64,000 bases of DNA from Arthrobacter sp. 24S4-2 (GCF_005280255.1 NZ_CP040018.1:3472001-3536000); one strand, 5' to 3'; positions 54,701 to 63,451 are shown, counted from the first letter of the stretch. Notes: generated from the letters alone by a model not told the origin. Numbers and translations: made by a program.

Positions 54701-55390
54701 AAGGAGCCGCGCCCGTGCGTCCCGGACTTCGAACTGGACGCTTTGGGCCCGGCGCGCCACTTCGGCCTGTTTGCCGAGCGGCGTGAGCTGGCGCCGGATT
54801 TCGGTGGTGAGGTCGCTGAGCCGCTGCAGGTTCGCCTGCATTGCCTCCAGTTTCCGGACTGTCTTTTCCTTACGCCTACGGTGTTTGAGGATCCCAGCGG
54901 CCTCCTCGATGAAGCCGCGCCGGTCCTCGGGCGTGGCGTGCAGGACTTTATCCAACTGCCCTTGGCCCACAATGACGTGCATCTCCCGGCCCAGACCGGA
55001 ATCGGACAGCAGTTCCTGGATATCGAGGAGCCGGCAGCCGGCACCGTTGATGGCGTACTCGGATCCCCCGGTGCGGAAAAGCGTCCGCGAAATGGTCACT
55101 TCGCTGTATTCGATCGGCAGGGCGCCGTCAGTGTTGTCGATGGTCAGCGAGACGTGCGCACGTCCAAGCGGCGGACGTCCGGAGGTGCCCGCGAAAATGA
55201 CGTCTTCCATCTTGCCGCCGCGCAGGGTCTTGGCACCTTGTTCGCCCATGACCCAGGAGAGGGCGTCCACGACATTGGACTTGCCGGAGCCGTTCGGTCC
55301 GACCACTGCTGTGACGCCCGGTTCAAAATCGAACGTCGTGGCTGACGCGAACGACTTGAATCCGCGGACGGTCAGGCTTTTGAGGTGCAA
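51731..55390 (-). CDS. smc: Chromosome segregation protein SMC
   Basis: 1219-aa ATPase of condensin. N-terminal ATPase half with Walker A GPNGSGKSN (32-40) and the Q-loop; two long coiled coils (about 165-510 and 665-1010) around a hinge (about 515-660, containing GLPGIVGPLASML); C-terminal half with signature LSGGERSLTAVAL and Walker B FYVMDEVEAALDD. Full length and in frame. It co-directs with ftsY, the common rnc-smc-ftsY relationship with rnc moved a few kb upstream. Confidence 0.96.
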   Translation of the reverse strand: MHLKSLTVRGFKSFASATTFDFEPGVTAVVGPNGSGKSNVVDALSWVMGEQGAKTLRGGKMEDVIFAGTSGRPPLGRAHVSLTIDNTDGALPIEYSEVTISRTLFRTGGSEYAINGAGCRLLDIQELLSDSGLGREMHVIVGQGQLDKVLHATPEDRRGFIEEAAGILKHRRRKEKTVRKLEAMQANLQRLSDLTTEIRRQLTPLGKQAEVARRAQSVQFEVRDARARLLAADLVQLQSALAQDVADESALKARRVVVEQGLEAGRQRQAVLEQLAAEATPRLNAARDTWYQLSAGRERLRSLGSLAEERRRLLGAADDVPESGRDPEQLEKNAARVRAEQTSLELGILEKRSALEGATAAKLEAESAANAEDKRLAAVLRAAADRREGLAKLAGQVGAARSRVESAQAELGRLRESQAAGDERRRRAQSEFTALESQVAGVEGGEESLDADYEDASAVLDAVLAEIDALKSAERDGERERDALVARRDALQLGLNRKDGSGRVADSGLPGIVGPLASMLAVEAGYEAAIAAALGNSSDAVVVRDTGTAAEVLQLLKDDDAGHASLLLASFVERGVEEPASSVPARAALPGGAHWAADLVAASGPAIPGLPPTPDGDDGAAALPLNTLLQWLLEGTAVVEDIQSASGLVAARPELTAVTRAGDVFTALTVRGGSANAPSLLEVQAAVDDAEARLARVSADLERNRFALASAQARRTAAQERADAALDRLHESDARLAAVAERLGHLNSVLRSAVGESERLAASLAKAEANIVAEQESLQAVAARLDAAQQAPADEEPSPELRDELALAASAARSAEMEARLSLRSTEEQLTATRNRALSLERAAVAERRAREEAAERARRRRIQAARAAAVAAAVEQIIGFMDVSVDLAVRERDLAEEERERRDRELVEVRSQNDALGRELAELTDSVHRDELARTQQRLRIEALELRSVEELGLSPDQLVADYGPDQPVPMPAGESGDKWAALRTPVDEDGKPVPEGKPFVREEQEKRLRKAERDLSSLGRVNPLALEEFAALEERHQFLNTQLEDLKSSRKDLLDIIKEVDDRVQKVFAEAFADTSAQFVRVFSRLFPGGEGRLVLTDPSDMLTTGIEVEARPAGKKIKRLSLLSGGERSLTAVALLVAIFKARPSPFYVMDEVEAALDDTNLGRLITIFEELRESSQLIVITHQKRTMEVADALYGVTMRGDGVSTVISQRLGAEV

Positions 55391-55488
55391 GGCGGTTCGG
55401 ATCTCCTGTGTGGCTGATGCGGCTGGTTACTGCCCTAAATCTACTGGGTGGCACCGACAAAGACCGGATTTGGGCACTTTCGGGCTCC

Positions 55489-56679
55489 CTACCGGACCAC
55501 CGCCGGGGACCAGGCATGCTCAATGAAGAGGGTGGGCCGGGCGCTGGGATCAGTCTTGATGGACCAGATGTCGCTGTCCTGTTCGGAGCCGTCACGGGGA
55601 AGACCGTAAAGAAGAGTGGAGCTGTCCAGCCACTCAATCTGGTCATCGATGTTCTGTTGCTCGGAAAGCACCATTTCCTTGCCGCTGGCGAGGTCACGGA
55701 CAGCGATGCTGCGGTGGCCAGAGAGAGTGCCGGTGTCGCTTTTCTTGTAGGCAATCCGGGTGCCGTCGGGGGACACGGACGGGCACTCAATACCGTTGCC
55801 GATCACGGTCAGGGTCCGGTCGGCGATGCTTCCCTGGACCAACCAGATGTGCCCTTGGGAAGACGCCGTGGCGTAGAAGACGTCAGGTTTTCCGGGAGCG
55901 AATGTGACCCCCCAGATGTTCCTGTCTGAGGCCTTGATCCGGGTGCCGTCCAGCATCAGGGCAAAGTCCTCCAGGTTTGCGATGGCCTGCCCGTTCCGTT
56001 CCCGGATGACCGTTTCGGTGGAGAAACCGGCTGCAGCGTAGGAGTGGCCCGCTACAAAGACGGTGCTTGCCAATAGCGAGCCGTCGGCATTGGTCCGTGC
56101 CCTGCTGGGAATGCCCGGAAGAGGCCAGCTGGCCGTTTCCTTCCAGTTGCTGTTGTAGACGGCGGCCTGGAAGGTGGTGGCCAGCCCCTGCTTTGTCTGC
56201 AGGCAGACCGTCAGTTCGTGCGTCCCGTAGACGCGGTCGCAGCTCGTTGTGCTCAGTGCCCGCTGGCCGCCGGGGTCCGCCAGCGGCACGGTTGCAGCCG
56301 TGCCGAAGCCCTGCCCCGGTGCGGTGTTGCGGAAGACGATGAACGGGGCCACGGGCAATGCCTCGGATGCGGTGGCATTGACGGGGGACGGCGCTTCCTG
56401 GCTTGCCCGGGCGTCCCGGAATGCCAGTACGGCATACAGGCCTGCGGCCGCGACGGCGATCACTGTGACGAGGATCAGCACGAGCATGCCCCGCCTGCTG
56501 ACCGTGATCCTGGGCCCTGCGGATTCGGATGCGGCCGGCTGCGATCCGGCCGATTGCTTTGCGGCTGCTTTCTTTGTGCCGGGCTTGTTCCCTCCAGGCT
56601 GCTTGGCGTTTGATTGATGTCCGGACTTCTTCCGCCCGGACGGCTTTTCCCTCGATTGGGGCGCGCGTGTGGACGTCAT
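55489..56679 (-). CDS. Membrane-anchored protein with extracellular TolB-like propeller
   Basis: 396 aa. A basic, Lys/Gly/Ala-rich cytoplasmic N-terminus of about 55 residues, one transmembrane helix (MLVLILVTVIAVAAAGLYAV), then an extracellular beta-rich region with repeated blade-like segments, including GIECPSVSPDGTRIAYKKSD and SSTLLYGLPRDGSEQDSDIW. Function unknown; such domains bind partners on the cell surface. The ATG at 56679 overlaps the stop of the upstream MFS gene by four bases, so the two are made together. Confidence 0.75.
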   Translation of the reverse strand: MTSTRAPQSREKPSGRKKSGHQSNAKQPGGNKPGTKKAAAKQSAGSQPAASESAGPRITVSRRGMLVLILVTVIAVAAAGLYAVLAFRDARASQEAPSPVNATASEALPVAPFIVFRNTAPGQGFGTAATVPLADPGGQRALSTTSCDRVYGTHELTVCLQTKQGLATTFQAAVYNSNWKETASWPLPGIPSRARTNADGSLLASTVFVAGHSYAAAGFSTETVIRERNGQAIANLEDFALMLDGTRIKASDRNIWGVTFAPGKPDVFYATASSQGHIWLVQGSIADRTLTVIGNGIECPSVSPDGTRIAYKKSDTGTLSGHRSIAVRDLASGKEMVLSEQQNIDDQIEWLDSSTLLYGLPRDGSEQDSDIWSIKTDPSARPTLFIEHAWSPAVVR

Positions 56680-57944
56680 TCGCCGGCCACTTGTTTCTGG
56701 GAAGTACGCATCAGCACGGCAGTCGCAACCAGCGCTGCAGCCAGCGCGACGGCGACCGTCACCATGGCGGGTGCGGCCCCAACGGCGAACCAGAGGACAC
56801 CGAAGCCGGCCGACGATGCCATCCGGCACAGCGCCACGACGGTCTGGGCGGCCCCGATGCCGGTTGCCACCTTGTCTTGGCTAACCAGTCGGCTCGCCAG
56901 CGCTGCCAGCACGCCGTCGGTGGCGGCGTAGAACAGGCCCAGGAGCATCAGGCAGGCGATAGTGATCCCGAGTCCTCCGAACGGAGCCGCCGCCAGCAGG
57001 TAGCAGGCCAACAGCGCAACGTGTCCGCAGAGGAACACCCTGACCCGGCCCCAGCGGTCTGCCAGCCGCCCCAAGGGAACCGCAAGGATGAGGTAGATGA
57101 CATTGGTACCGACATACAGCAGCGGGAACCATTGCACAGCGAAGGAATCCCGGTCCTGGAGGACGAGGTAAATGAAGCCGTCACCCACCGTCAGGAGGGC
57201 CAGTAACCCCGCCGTGATGAGCAGCCTGGTGAGTCCGGGTTCCTTCAGCTGGCTCCACTTGAAGGCCGGGCCTACGCGCTCCGGCCGCGGCATTGCCTGC
57301 GGGGTCCTCCGGTCCGGCACCACCAGGACCAACGCGGCAACGCCGACCACGGCGAAGGCGAGCGAGACCACAAAGACGGTTCCGTACCCGTTGGGAATGA
57401 GGAGCAGGATCAGGAACGCCAGGAGCGGACCGGTTGCGGCGCCGATGTTGTCAAGCATCCGGTGCACGCCGAAGGATCTGCCAAGGTGCTCCGGCTGGGC
57501 TTCGGCCGCGATTAGGGCGTCCCGCGGCGCGGTGCGGATGCCCTTGCCGATACGGTCCCCCGCGACAATCCCGGTGATCGACCAGAAGCCGCCGACGAAC
57601 AGGAAGCCGATCCGTGCCAGCATTGACAGGCCGTACCCGGCCACGGCAACCCGCTTCGGATGTCCGGTACGATCTGACGCCCAGCCGGCGGCAATGCGCA
57701 CAACGGCACTTGCGCCTTGGTTGATCCCGTCGATGAATCCGAAGGCGATGGTCGACAGCCCAAGAAATCCGGTTACGTAGAGCGGAAGAATGGCTGACAC
57801 CGACTCCGACGAAATGTCGGTTGCCATGCTGACGATGCCAAGCCAGAGGATGACGGGCGATAGCCGGAAGGCCACACCCGGGCCGGACCGGAATTCCGGC
57901 CCTGCTTCGCCGGAGTCCTTCTTGCCGCCAGTGCGGTCAGCCAT
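56676..57944 (-). CDS. MFS transporter
   Basis: 422 aa with 12 membrane segments. Motif-A-like sequences are AAGWASDRTGHPKRVAVAGYG (shortened here to SDRTGHPKRVAVAG) after helix 2 and LADRWGRVRVFL in the second half. Coupled by a four-base overlap with the anchored propeller protein, which suggests a functional pair, for example export of a compound plus a surface partner. Start at the second Met (57944); the ribosome site is poor. Confidence 0.78.
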   Translation of the reverse strand: MADRTGGKKDSGEAGPEFRSGPGVAFRLSPVILWLGIVSMATDISSESVSAILPLYVTGFLGLSTIAFGFIDGINQGASAVVRIAAGWASDRTGHPKRVAVAGYGLSMLARIGFLFVGGFWSITGIVAGDRIGKGIRTAPRDALIAAEAQPEHLGRSFGVHRMLDNIGAATGPLLAFLILLLIPNGYGTVFVVSLAFAVVGVAALVLVVPDRRTPQAMPRPERVGPAFKWSQLKEPGLTRLLITAGLLALLTVGDGFIYLVLQDRDSFAVQWFPLLYVGTNVIYLILAVPLGRLADRWGRVRVFLCGHVALLACYLLAAAPFGGLGITIACLMLLGLFYAATDGVLAALASRLVSQDKVATGIGAAQTVVALCRMASSAGFGVLWFAVGAAPAMVTVAVALAAALVATAVLMRTSQKQVAGE

Positions 57945-58219
57945 GGAAATATACACGGGCGGCCTACTCTCTCGTATCCGAAGTCGCGTTGTTCCTCACG
58001 ATTGCCCTCCTCCGCAGGCCGTCAGGAATGACGCGGTCGGCTGCAAGTGGGGAAGGGCGCAGAGCGGGGTACACGGAATTATGCAAAGAGAGGCGGCGGC
58101 ATTGAACGCCGACCCGACAAACGATCCCAAAGCCCCCCAGCTCCCAGCTCCCATAGGGCACAGTCTGACACCTGTCACGAAGAGATCGGTAGAGTGGCGC
58201 TACCTGCTTTTTGGGGCTC
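57945..58219. other. Intergenic gap between MFS start and mutM stop
   Basis: 275 bp. Should contain the promoter for the MFS-propeller pair on the minus strand. Small open frames present do not look coding. No hairpin terminator for mutM is obvious. Confidence 0.35.
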
Positions 58220-59215
58220 CTACCACCGGCCGTTACGGGGACGGGGCTGGCACACCGGGCAGGTGTAGGACGAGCGGTTCATGAACTGTTCGCGTTTCAT
58301 GAGGCTGATGGTCCCTGCGGCCGCGCAGCGCCTGCACTCCTGGTTTTCCCTGCCGTAGGCATTGAGCGAGCGGTCGAAGTAGCCTGAAGCGCCGTTGACG
58401 TTGACGTACAGCGAGTCGAAACTGGTGCCGCCGGCGGCGAGGGCGTCCAGCATTACTTCGCGGGCGGCGTCGAGCACGCGGTGGGCTTCAGCCCGGCGCA
58501 GCGTATCCGTAGGCCGGGCATAGTGCAGGCGTGCACGCCACAATGCCTCGTCGGCGTAGATGTTGCCGATGCCAGACACGAGTCCCTGGTCCAGCAGAGC
58601 GCGCTTAAGACCGGTCTTCCGTAACCGCAGACGGCGGTAGAAGGAATCAAAAGAGAAATGGGGGTCCAGCGGGTCCCGGGCAATATGGGATGCTTCTTCT
58701 GCAATGAGCGGCGAGGGGACCTCCCCGAGGCCTCCTGGTCCACCGTCTTCGGTGGGGACCAGCGAGGTCACAAACAGTCCGCCGAAAATACGCTGGTCCA
58801 CGAATCGCAGCTGCTCCGGCATACCTTCCACCGGACTGAGCCGAAGGCGGACCTTCAGGTGTTTCTCGTCCGGCACAGTGGAATCCTGCATCAGCAGCTG
58901 GCCGCTCATGCCGAGGTGCGCCATCAGAGCCACTGAGGGTTGGAGAGGAACGGATGCCTGGACTGGTCCCGTCGCTGTTGGTCCCCCGGTTACGCTGCCC
59001 GCGGCCGCTTCTTCCAGCGGGAGCCACAGGAATTTGCCGCGGCGCACCACGTCCCCCACCCTGGCGCCCTCCAGGTTGCCGGCGAAGTCCTCCGCGCCGA
59101 GCGCATGCCGGCGGATGGAACGTTCGTCCAGGACTTCAACAGCGGTGATTGTCCTGCCGCGGACCCAACTCACGAGTCCGCGGCGGACAACTTCAACCTC
59201 AGGCAGTTCGGGCAC
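58220..59215 (-). CDS. mutM: Formamidopyrimidine-DNA glycosylase
   Basis: Removes 8-oxoguanine and ring-opened purines and nicks the site. 331 aa with catalytic Pro-Glu at positions 2-3 (VPELPEVEVVRRGL), the helix-two-turn-helix (LLDQGLVSGIGNIYADEALW) and a C-terminal zinc finger CRRC...CPVC. The GTG at 59215 gives the required exact N-terminus; the open frame above it overlaps rnc and is not coding. It starts eight bases after rnc. Confidence 0.94.
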   Translation of the reverse strand: MPELPEVEVVRRGLVSWVRGRTITAVEVLDERSIRRHALGAEDFAGNLEGARVGDVVRRGKFLWLPLEEAAAGSVTGGPTATGPVQASVPLQPSVALMAHLGMSGQLLMQDSTVPDEKHLKVRLRLSPVEGMPEQLRFVDQRIFGGLFVTSLVPTEDGGPGGLGEVPSPLIAEEASHIARDPLDPHFSFDSFYRRLRLRKTGLKRALLDQGLVSGIGNIYADEALWRARLHYARPTDTLRRAEAHRVLDAAREVMLDALAAGGTSFDSLYVNVNGASGYFDRSLNAYGRENQECRRCAAAGTISLMKREQFMNRSSYTCPVCQPRPRNGRW

Positions 59216-59222
59216 AGCAGAC

Positions 59223-59945
59223 CTAGAGGCCGGCTTCGGTTTCCGCCGGTGCGTCTGCCGTGCCGGCGGCGGACAGCTTCCGCCAGGCATCGGCTGCGGC
59301 TTCCTGCTCGGCTTCCTTCTTGGAACGTCCGGCACCCTGGCCGTAGTCCGTGCCGCCGATCCGGAGCACCGCTTCGAAGGTCCGGGCGTGGTCCGGGCCA
59401 GAGCCCTCCACTGCGTAGTAGATGCTGCCCAGCTGACGGCTTGCCGCCAGCTCCTGGATGCTGGTCTTCCAGTCAGTTCCGGCGCCGAGGGCGGCAGCGT
59501 CCCGGAGCAGGGGGCCGATCAGCCGCATGACAAGCTGACGGGCAGTCTCAATGTCGTTGGAGACGTAGGTGGCACCGATGAGGGCCTCCATGGTGTCCGC
59601 CAGGATCGAGGACTTGTTCTTGCCGTCGGTGAGCTTCTCGCCCTGACCGAGGTAGATATACTCTCCGATGCCAAGGCTGCGCCCGATTCCGGCAAGGGCC
59701 CTGGTGCTCACCACGGCTGAGCGCCGCTTGGCAAGGTCACCTTCAGGCAACGCAGGGTTGTCACGGTACAGCGCATCCGTCACGGAAAAACCCAGGATGG
59801 AGTCGCCTAGGAACTCAAGGCGCTCGTTAGTGGGTATGCCGCCATTTTCGTAGGCATACGAACGATGTGTGAGAGCAAGACGAAGCGTCCCGGCGTCAAT
59901 AGAGACACCGAGACGCTTCAAAAGCTCTTCAGTTGAAGACGTCAT
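59223..59945 (-). CDS. rnc: Ribonuclease III
   Basis: Cuts double-stranded RNA, including rRNA precursors. 240 aa. Nuclease signature ERLEFLGDSILGF (about 42-54), second site DTMEALIGA (about 116-124), and a C-terminal double-strand RNA-binding domain (about 160-225, with GSGPDHARTFEAVLRIGG and the basic GRSKKEAEQEAA). Follows rpmF closely. Confidence 0.95.
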   Translation of the reverse strand: MTSSTEELLKRLGVSIDAGTLRLALTHRSYAYENGGIPTNERLEFLGDSILGFSVTDALYRDNPALPEGDLAKRRSAVVSTRALAGIGRSLGIGEYIYLGQGEKLTDGKNKSSILADTMEALIGATYVSNDIETARQLVMRLIGPLLRDAAALGAGTDWKTSIQELAASRQLGSIYYAVEGSGPDHARTFEAVLRIGGTDYGQGAGRSKKEAEQEAAADAWRKLSAAGTADAPAETEAGL

Positions 59946-59963
59946 TTTCAGCCAGTGGGCCGA

Positions 59964-60167
59964 TTAGACGTCTGCGACCTTGCGGCCCTTGTACTCAAGG
60001 AACAGCGCAGTGCCAGCCGAGTCGGTAACGACCTTTGCCTGGTGCGGCAGGCTGTAGGTAACCTGGCCGTTCTCGACAGTCTTCACCAGGTGGGGGGCAG
60101 TTGCCTTCCACTGGGAGCGGCGGGCGCGGGTATTCGAGCGAGACATTTTCCGCTTCGGGACAGCCAC
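59964..60167 (-). CDS. rpmF: 50S ribosomal protein L32
   Basis: 67 aa, begins MAVPKRKMSRSNTRARRSQW, the hallmark of L32. It lacks the C-terminal CxxC zinc pairs, so it is the cysteine-free form. It stands between DUF177 and rnc, as in most bacteria. Confidence 0.96.
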   Translation of the reverse strand: MAVPKRKMSRSNTRARRSQWKATAPHLVKTVENGQVTYSLPHQAKVVTDSAGTALFLEYKGRKVADV

Positions 60168-60203
60168 GGCTAACTCATTTCTCTCTAGAAAAACACTTAC
60201 AAA

Positions 60204-60752
60204 TCAATTTTGCCGGTCAGGCTTAGCCAAGTCAGCTAGGGCAGCCCAGCGAGGATCTACGACCTCGTGGTGATGCCCCGGCTCGTCTTCCAGGCGTACT
60301 CCGCATTCGGAACAAAGGCCCTGGCAGTCTTCCCGGCACACCGGCTGGAACGGCAGCATGGTTACAACCGCGTCCCGCAACACCGGCTCAAGATCGATTA
60401 AATCGTGCTCGATTCGATATTGCTCTTCTTCGTCTTCTTCAGCGGAGAACTGGGCGCCCTCGTAGAAGAAAAGTTCTTGCACATTGACCTCAAGGTCATA
60501 CGCAAGGGGATCCAGGCATCGGCCGCACTCGCCAGTAACTTCGACGTTTACGGTTCCTGATACCAGAATTCCTTCGTGTACGGCCTCAAGCCGCAGGTCC
60601 AGCTCGACATCCGAGCCTTCCTGCACGCCAATGAGCGCCACACCAAGCTCGCTTGGTGCAGGTACATGTTCCGTCAGCGTCCGCATACTCCCCGGACTGC
60701 GTCCGAGGTCCTTGACGTCGAACGCCAAGGGCGAACTAGCATCTCGTTTAAT
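60204..60752 (-). CDS. DUF177 (YceD) family protein
   Basis: About 174-182 aa, thought to act in 23S rRNA processing or stability and nearly always upstream of rpmF. A CxxC...C..C zinc site is visible: ECGRCLDPL (about residue 77) and CREDCQGLCSECG. The start is unclear. The first usual start codon in frame is TTG at 60728, but the residues above it (KRDASSPLAFDV) look like true sequence, and AGGAG stands five bases before an ATT at 60752. I extend the feature to that ATT. A promoter-like pair lies just upstream. Confidence 0.85.
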   Translation of the reverse strand: MKRDASSPLAFDVKDLGRSPGSMRTLTEHVPAPSELGVALIGVQEGSDVELDLRLEAVHEGILVSGTVNVEVTGECGRCLDPLAYDLEVNVQELFFYEGAQFSAEEDEEEQYRIEHDLIDLEPVLRDAVVTMLPFQPVCREDCQGLCSECGVRLEDEPGHHHEVVDPRWAALADLAKPDRQN

Positions 60753-60785
60753 GAGAACTCCTGTTGAACATATGACCGACGTACT

Positions 60786-60815
60786 ATCTTAGCCTTATCT
60801 GCCGGGCGGACTCAA
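60786..60815 (-). promoter_or_regulatory. Probable promoter for DUF177-rpmF-rnc
   Basis: On the minus strand, TTGAGT (60815-60810) and TAAGAT (60791-60786), 18-base spacer, about 35 bases before the ribosome site of DUF177. Confidence 0.45.
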
Positions 60816-60903
60816 ACCGGCTGGCAGCCACAAGGTTCAGCACCGCGGACAGACATGGAATGGGTCACATTAACCGGCAAAGGCCGTTGTGTACCGATCA
60901 AGC

Positions 60904-61403
60904 CTACCCTCTGCCGGGCTGATCCCCGGACGACTCGCCCGCCAGGAGCCGTTTCAGCACCGACCGGGGCACGTAGTCGGACACGCTTCCGCCCAGGGTG
61001 AAGACTTCCTTGATGAGGGTTGACGACAAGTGGAGGTAGTGGCCCTCGGTGGGGAGGAACACCGTTTCCACGCCGCTCAGCTGGCGGTTCATCGTTGCCA
61101 TGGGAAGCTCGTAATCAAAATCGGACGACGACCGCAGGCCCTTCACGATGGCCGACACGCCCCGCTGCCTGCAGTACTCGGCGAGCAGGCCCTCCCCACG
61201 GGTTCAACCACGATGCCGCGGAGCGAAGCGAGGGTTTCGCGTGCCATGTCAATCCGTTCCTCCAGCGAGAAACGGTACTTCTTGGCGTAGTTGGTGGACA
61301 CGGCCACGATGACTTCGTCAAAGAGGCCTGCGGCACGCGCAATGACTTCAAGGTGTCCATTGTGAATGGGGTCAAAGGAGCCAGGGCAAACAGCGCGTCT
61401 CAT
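60904..61403 (-). pseudogene. coaD: Phosphopantetheine adenylyltransferase CoaD, apparent one-base frameshift
   Basis: Fourth step of coenzyme A synthesis. The N-terminal part (61403 down to about 61200) has the nucleotide-binding GSFDPIHNGH and continues to GIVVEPVG; the C-terminal part (60904-61158 and a little above) has SAIVKGLRSSSDFDYELPMA and HLSSTLIKEV in another frame. Restoring one G in the four-G run at about 61196-61199 joins them into about 166 aa, the usual CoaD length. The enzyme is essential in most bacteria, so a base-calling error in a homopolymer is more likely than a null mutation. Confidence 0.85.
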
Positions 61404-61451
61404 GCTCCGAACCTACCGTATCCGCGCCGCAGGCCGGGATAACATGGCTGA

Positions 61452-62663
61452 ATGTCCCAGCTCCCTCCCCAGTTCCCGTGGCAGCGCGCCGCAACCGGCG
61501 CCAACTTGCTCTCCCCCGACGGTTCGCTGGGCGTTACGATCTTCGAGGAGATGACCACCCTGGCGCTCAGCACGGGCGCCATCAACCTCGGCCAGGGCTT
61601 CCCGGACGAGGACGGCCCCGTAGAGATCAAGGAGGCCGCCCAGGCGGCCATCGCCGCCGGAGCCAACCAATACGCGCCCGGCAAGGGCATCCTGCCCCTG
61701 CGGGAGGCGATCGCAGTCCACCAGGAGCGGTTCTACGGGCTGGCACCCGATCCCCGGACCGAGATCATCGTCACCACCGGCGCCACAGAGGCCATCGCCG
61801 CCTCGCTGCTCGCGCTGGTCGGTCCGGGCGATGAAGTCCTCACCTTCGAGCCGTTCTACGACTCCTACGGCGCGATCATCGGGCTGGCCGGGGCCACTCA
61901 CGTGACGGCACCGCTGCTCGCTCCGGACTTCATGCCGGATATGACGGCATTTGAAGCGGCCATCAGCAGCCGCACCAAAGCGGTGCTCATCAACAACCCA
62001 CACAACCCCACCGGAGCGGTGTTTCCCCGCGCAGTGCTTCAGCGCGTCGTCGACCTTGCCGCCAGGCACGACGCCGTGATCATCACCGATGAGGTCTATG
62101 AGCACCTGACGTTCGGCGAACCGCACATTCCCGTCGCCACCCTGCCCGGCGCCGCCGGCCGGACCGTCACCATTTCCTCCGCAGGCAAGACGTTCTCCTT
62201 CACGGGCTGGAAGATCGGCTGGCTGAGCGGACCCGAACACCTCGTCGCCGCCATCCGGACGGTAAAGCAGTTCCTGAGCTACAGCTCCGGCACGCCGTTC
62301 CAGTCGGCCATCGCCGTGGGGCTGGCCCTTCCCGACGAGTTCTACACGGGCATATCCGAAACGCTCAAACGCAAGCGCGACATCCTTAGCGACGGGCTAC
62401 GCGCAGCCGGCCTGGACGTCTTTACGCCGCAGGGAACCTACTTCGTGAATGTGGACACGGCTCCGCTGGGGATCTCTGATTCGGTCGACCTGGCGAGGAG
62501 GCTTCCGGAACTGGTGGGCGTTGCCGCCATCCCCGTCCCGGTCTTCTGCCATGCCGAGGGCGCGGAACGGACCCGCAGCCTGCTGCGCTTTGCCTTCTGC
62601 AAGAAGACCGAAGTCCTTGAAGAGGCGGCCGCCAGGCTCGCGACGCTCCGCGACAGGCTCTGA
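61452..62663 (+). CDS. PLP-dependent aminotransferase class I/II (DapC-like)
   Basis: 403 aa. Pyridoxal-phosphate lysine in SSAGKTFSFTGWKIGW (about 247); NNPHNPTGA and the carboxylate-binding Arg in RSLLRFAFCK are present. Resembles the actinobacterial enzymes annotated as N-succinyldiaminopimelate aminotransferase (DapC) or kynurenine-oxoglutarate aminotransferase; substrate not decidable from sequence. The next gene starts two bases after the stop. Confidence 0.85.
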   Translation: MSQLPPQFPWQRAATGANLLSPDGSLGVTIFEEMTTLALSTGAINLGQGFPDEDGPVEIKEAAQAAIAAGANQYAPGKGILPLREAIAVHQERFYGLAPDPRTEIIVTTGATEAIAASLLALVGPGDEVLTFEPFYDSYGAIIGLAGATHVTAPLLAPDFMPDMTAFEAAISSRTKAVLINNPHNPTGAVFPRAVLQRVVDLAARHDAVIITDEVYEHLTFGEPHIPVATLPGAAGRTVTISSAGKTFSFTGWKIGWLSGPEHLVAAIRTVKQFLSYSSGTPFQSAIAVGLALPDEFYTGISETLKRKRDILSDGLRAAGLDVFTPQGTYFVNVDTAPLGISDSVDLARRLPELVGVAAIPVPVFCHAEGAERTRSLLRFAFCKKTEVLEEAAARLATLRDRL

Positions 62664-62665
62664 AA

Positions 62666-63451
62666 ATGGCAGAACGGCCGGGAGCAGCGTCCCGCTTTCT
62701 CCGGACCACGGGCCAGCACGCGGCCATCGAGCCGGATGCCTTTACTGAGGGGGCCTACGTGCTCAGCATCGGCGGCGCAGAGCAGTCCCACGTGAACCTC
62801 GCGGAGCCGGGCGAAATATTCTACGAGTACCTCCGCCGGATCGGGCACGTCGTGGACTTGGCAGCCCCTGCGGGCGAGCCCATCAGCGCCCTGCATCTTG
62901 GCGCCGGTGCCCTGACGCTGGCACGCTACATCCAGGCCACCCGCCCGGGATCCGTGCAGTACGCGGTGGAGCTGGAGCGCGAACTGCTGGACTTTGTGCT
63001 CCAGCAGCTTCCGATGCCGGCCGGGACCGAACTGCATACCGTGATCGGCGACGCCCGGGACGCGCTGTCGGAGCTACCCGGGGATCTCCGTTTCGACGTC
63101 GTAATCCTGGATATCTTCTCCGGGCCGGAGGCGCCGGAACACATCGCCTGTGCCGCCTTCTACACCGAAGCCGCGGCCAGGCTGACGCCGCGCGGAGTTT
63201 TGGTCGTCAATGTCGGGGACGAACCCGGACTGACGCTGGTACGGAGCCAGGTGGCCGCCTTGAGGCAGGCCATGGACGGGGTGGCCGCGTTTGCCGAGTC
63301 CGGGATGTTCGCAGGCCGCTATCCAGGCAACATCATCCTGACCGGTACGCAGGGAGCATGGCCCGCCGGCTGGACGGATGCCCTGACGGCACGCGGGCCC
63401 CACCCGGCCACGGTACTCGCGGGAGTGGACCTCGACGCGCTCTCGGATTAG
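62666..63451 (+). CDS. Spermidine-synthase-like methyltransferase-fold protein
   Basis: 261 aa. Rossmann-type core with ISALHLGAGALTLARYI, an acidic strand end AVELERELLDFV, the loop VIGDARDALSELPGD and DVVILDIFSGPEAPEHI. This is the polyamine synthase/fused-MFS methyltransferase-like group; the aminopropyltransferase-specific gatekeeping residues are not clear, so actual spermidine synthesis is doubtful. Probably cotranscribed with the aminotransferase. Confidence 0.72.
   Translation: MAERPGAASRFLRTTGQHAAIEPDAFTEGAYVLSIGGAEQSHVNLAEPGEIFYEYLRRIGHVVDLAAPAGEPISALHLGAGALTLARYIQATRPGSVQYAVELERELLDFVLQQLPMPAGTELHTVIGDARDALSELPGDLRFDVVILDIFSGPEAPEHIACAAFYTEAAARLTPRGVLVVNVGDEPGLTLVRSQVAALRQAMDGVAAFAESGMFAGRYPGNIILTGTQGAWPAGWTDALTARGPHPATVLAGVDLDALSD

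Noticed and set aside
54077..55526. Long plus-strand frames opposite smc
   Set aside because: Shadow frames; smc is uninterrupted with all motifs on the minus strand.
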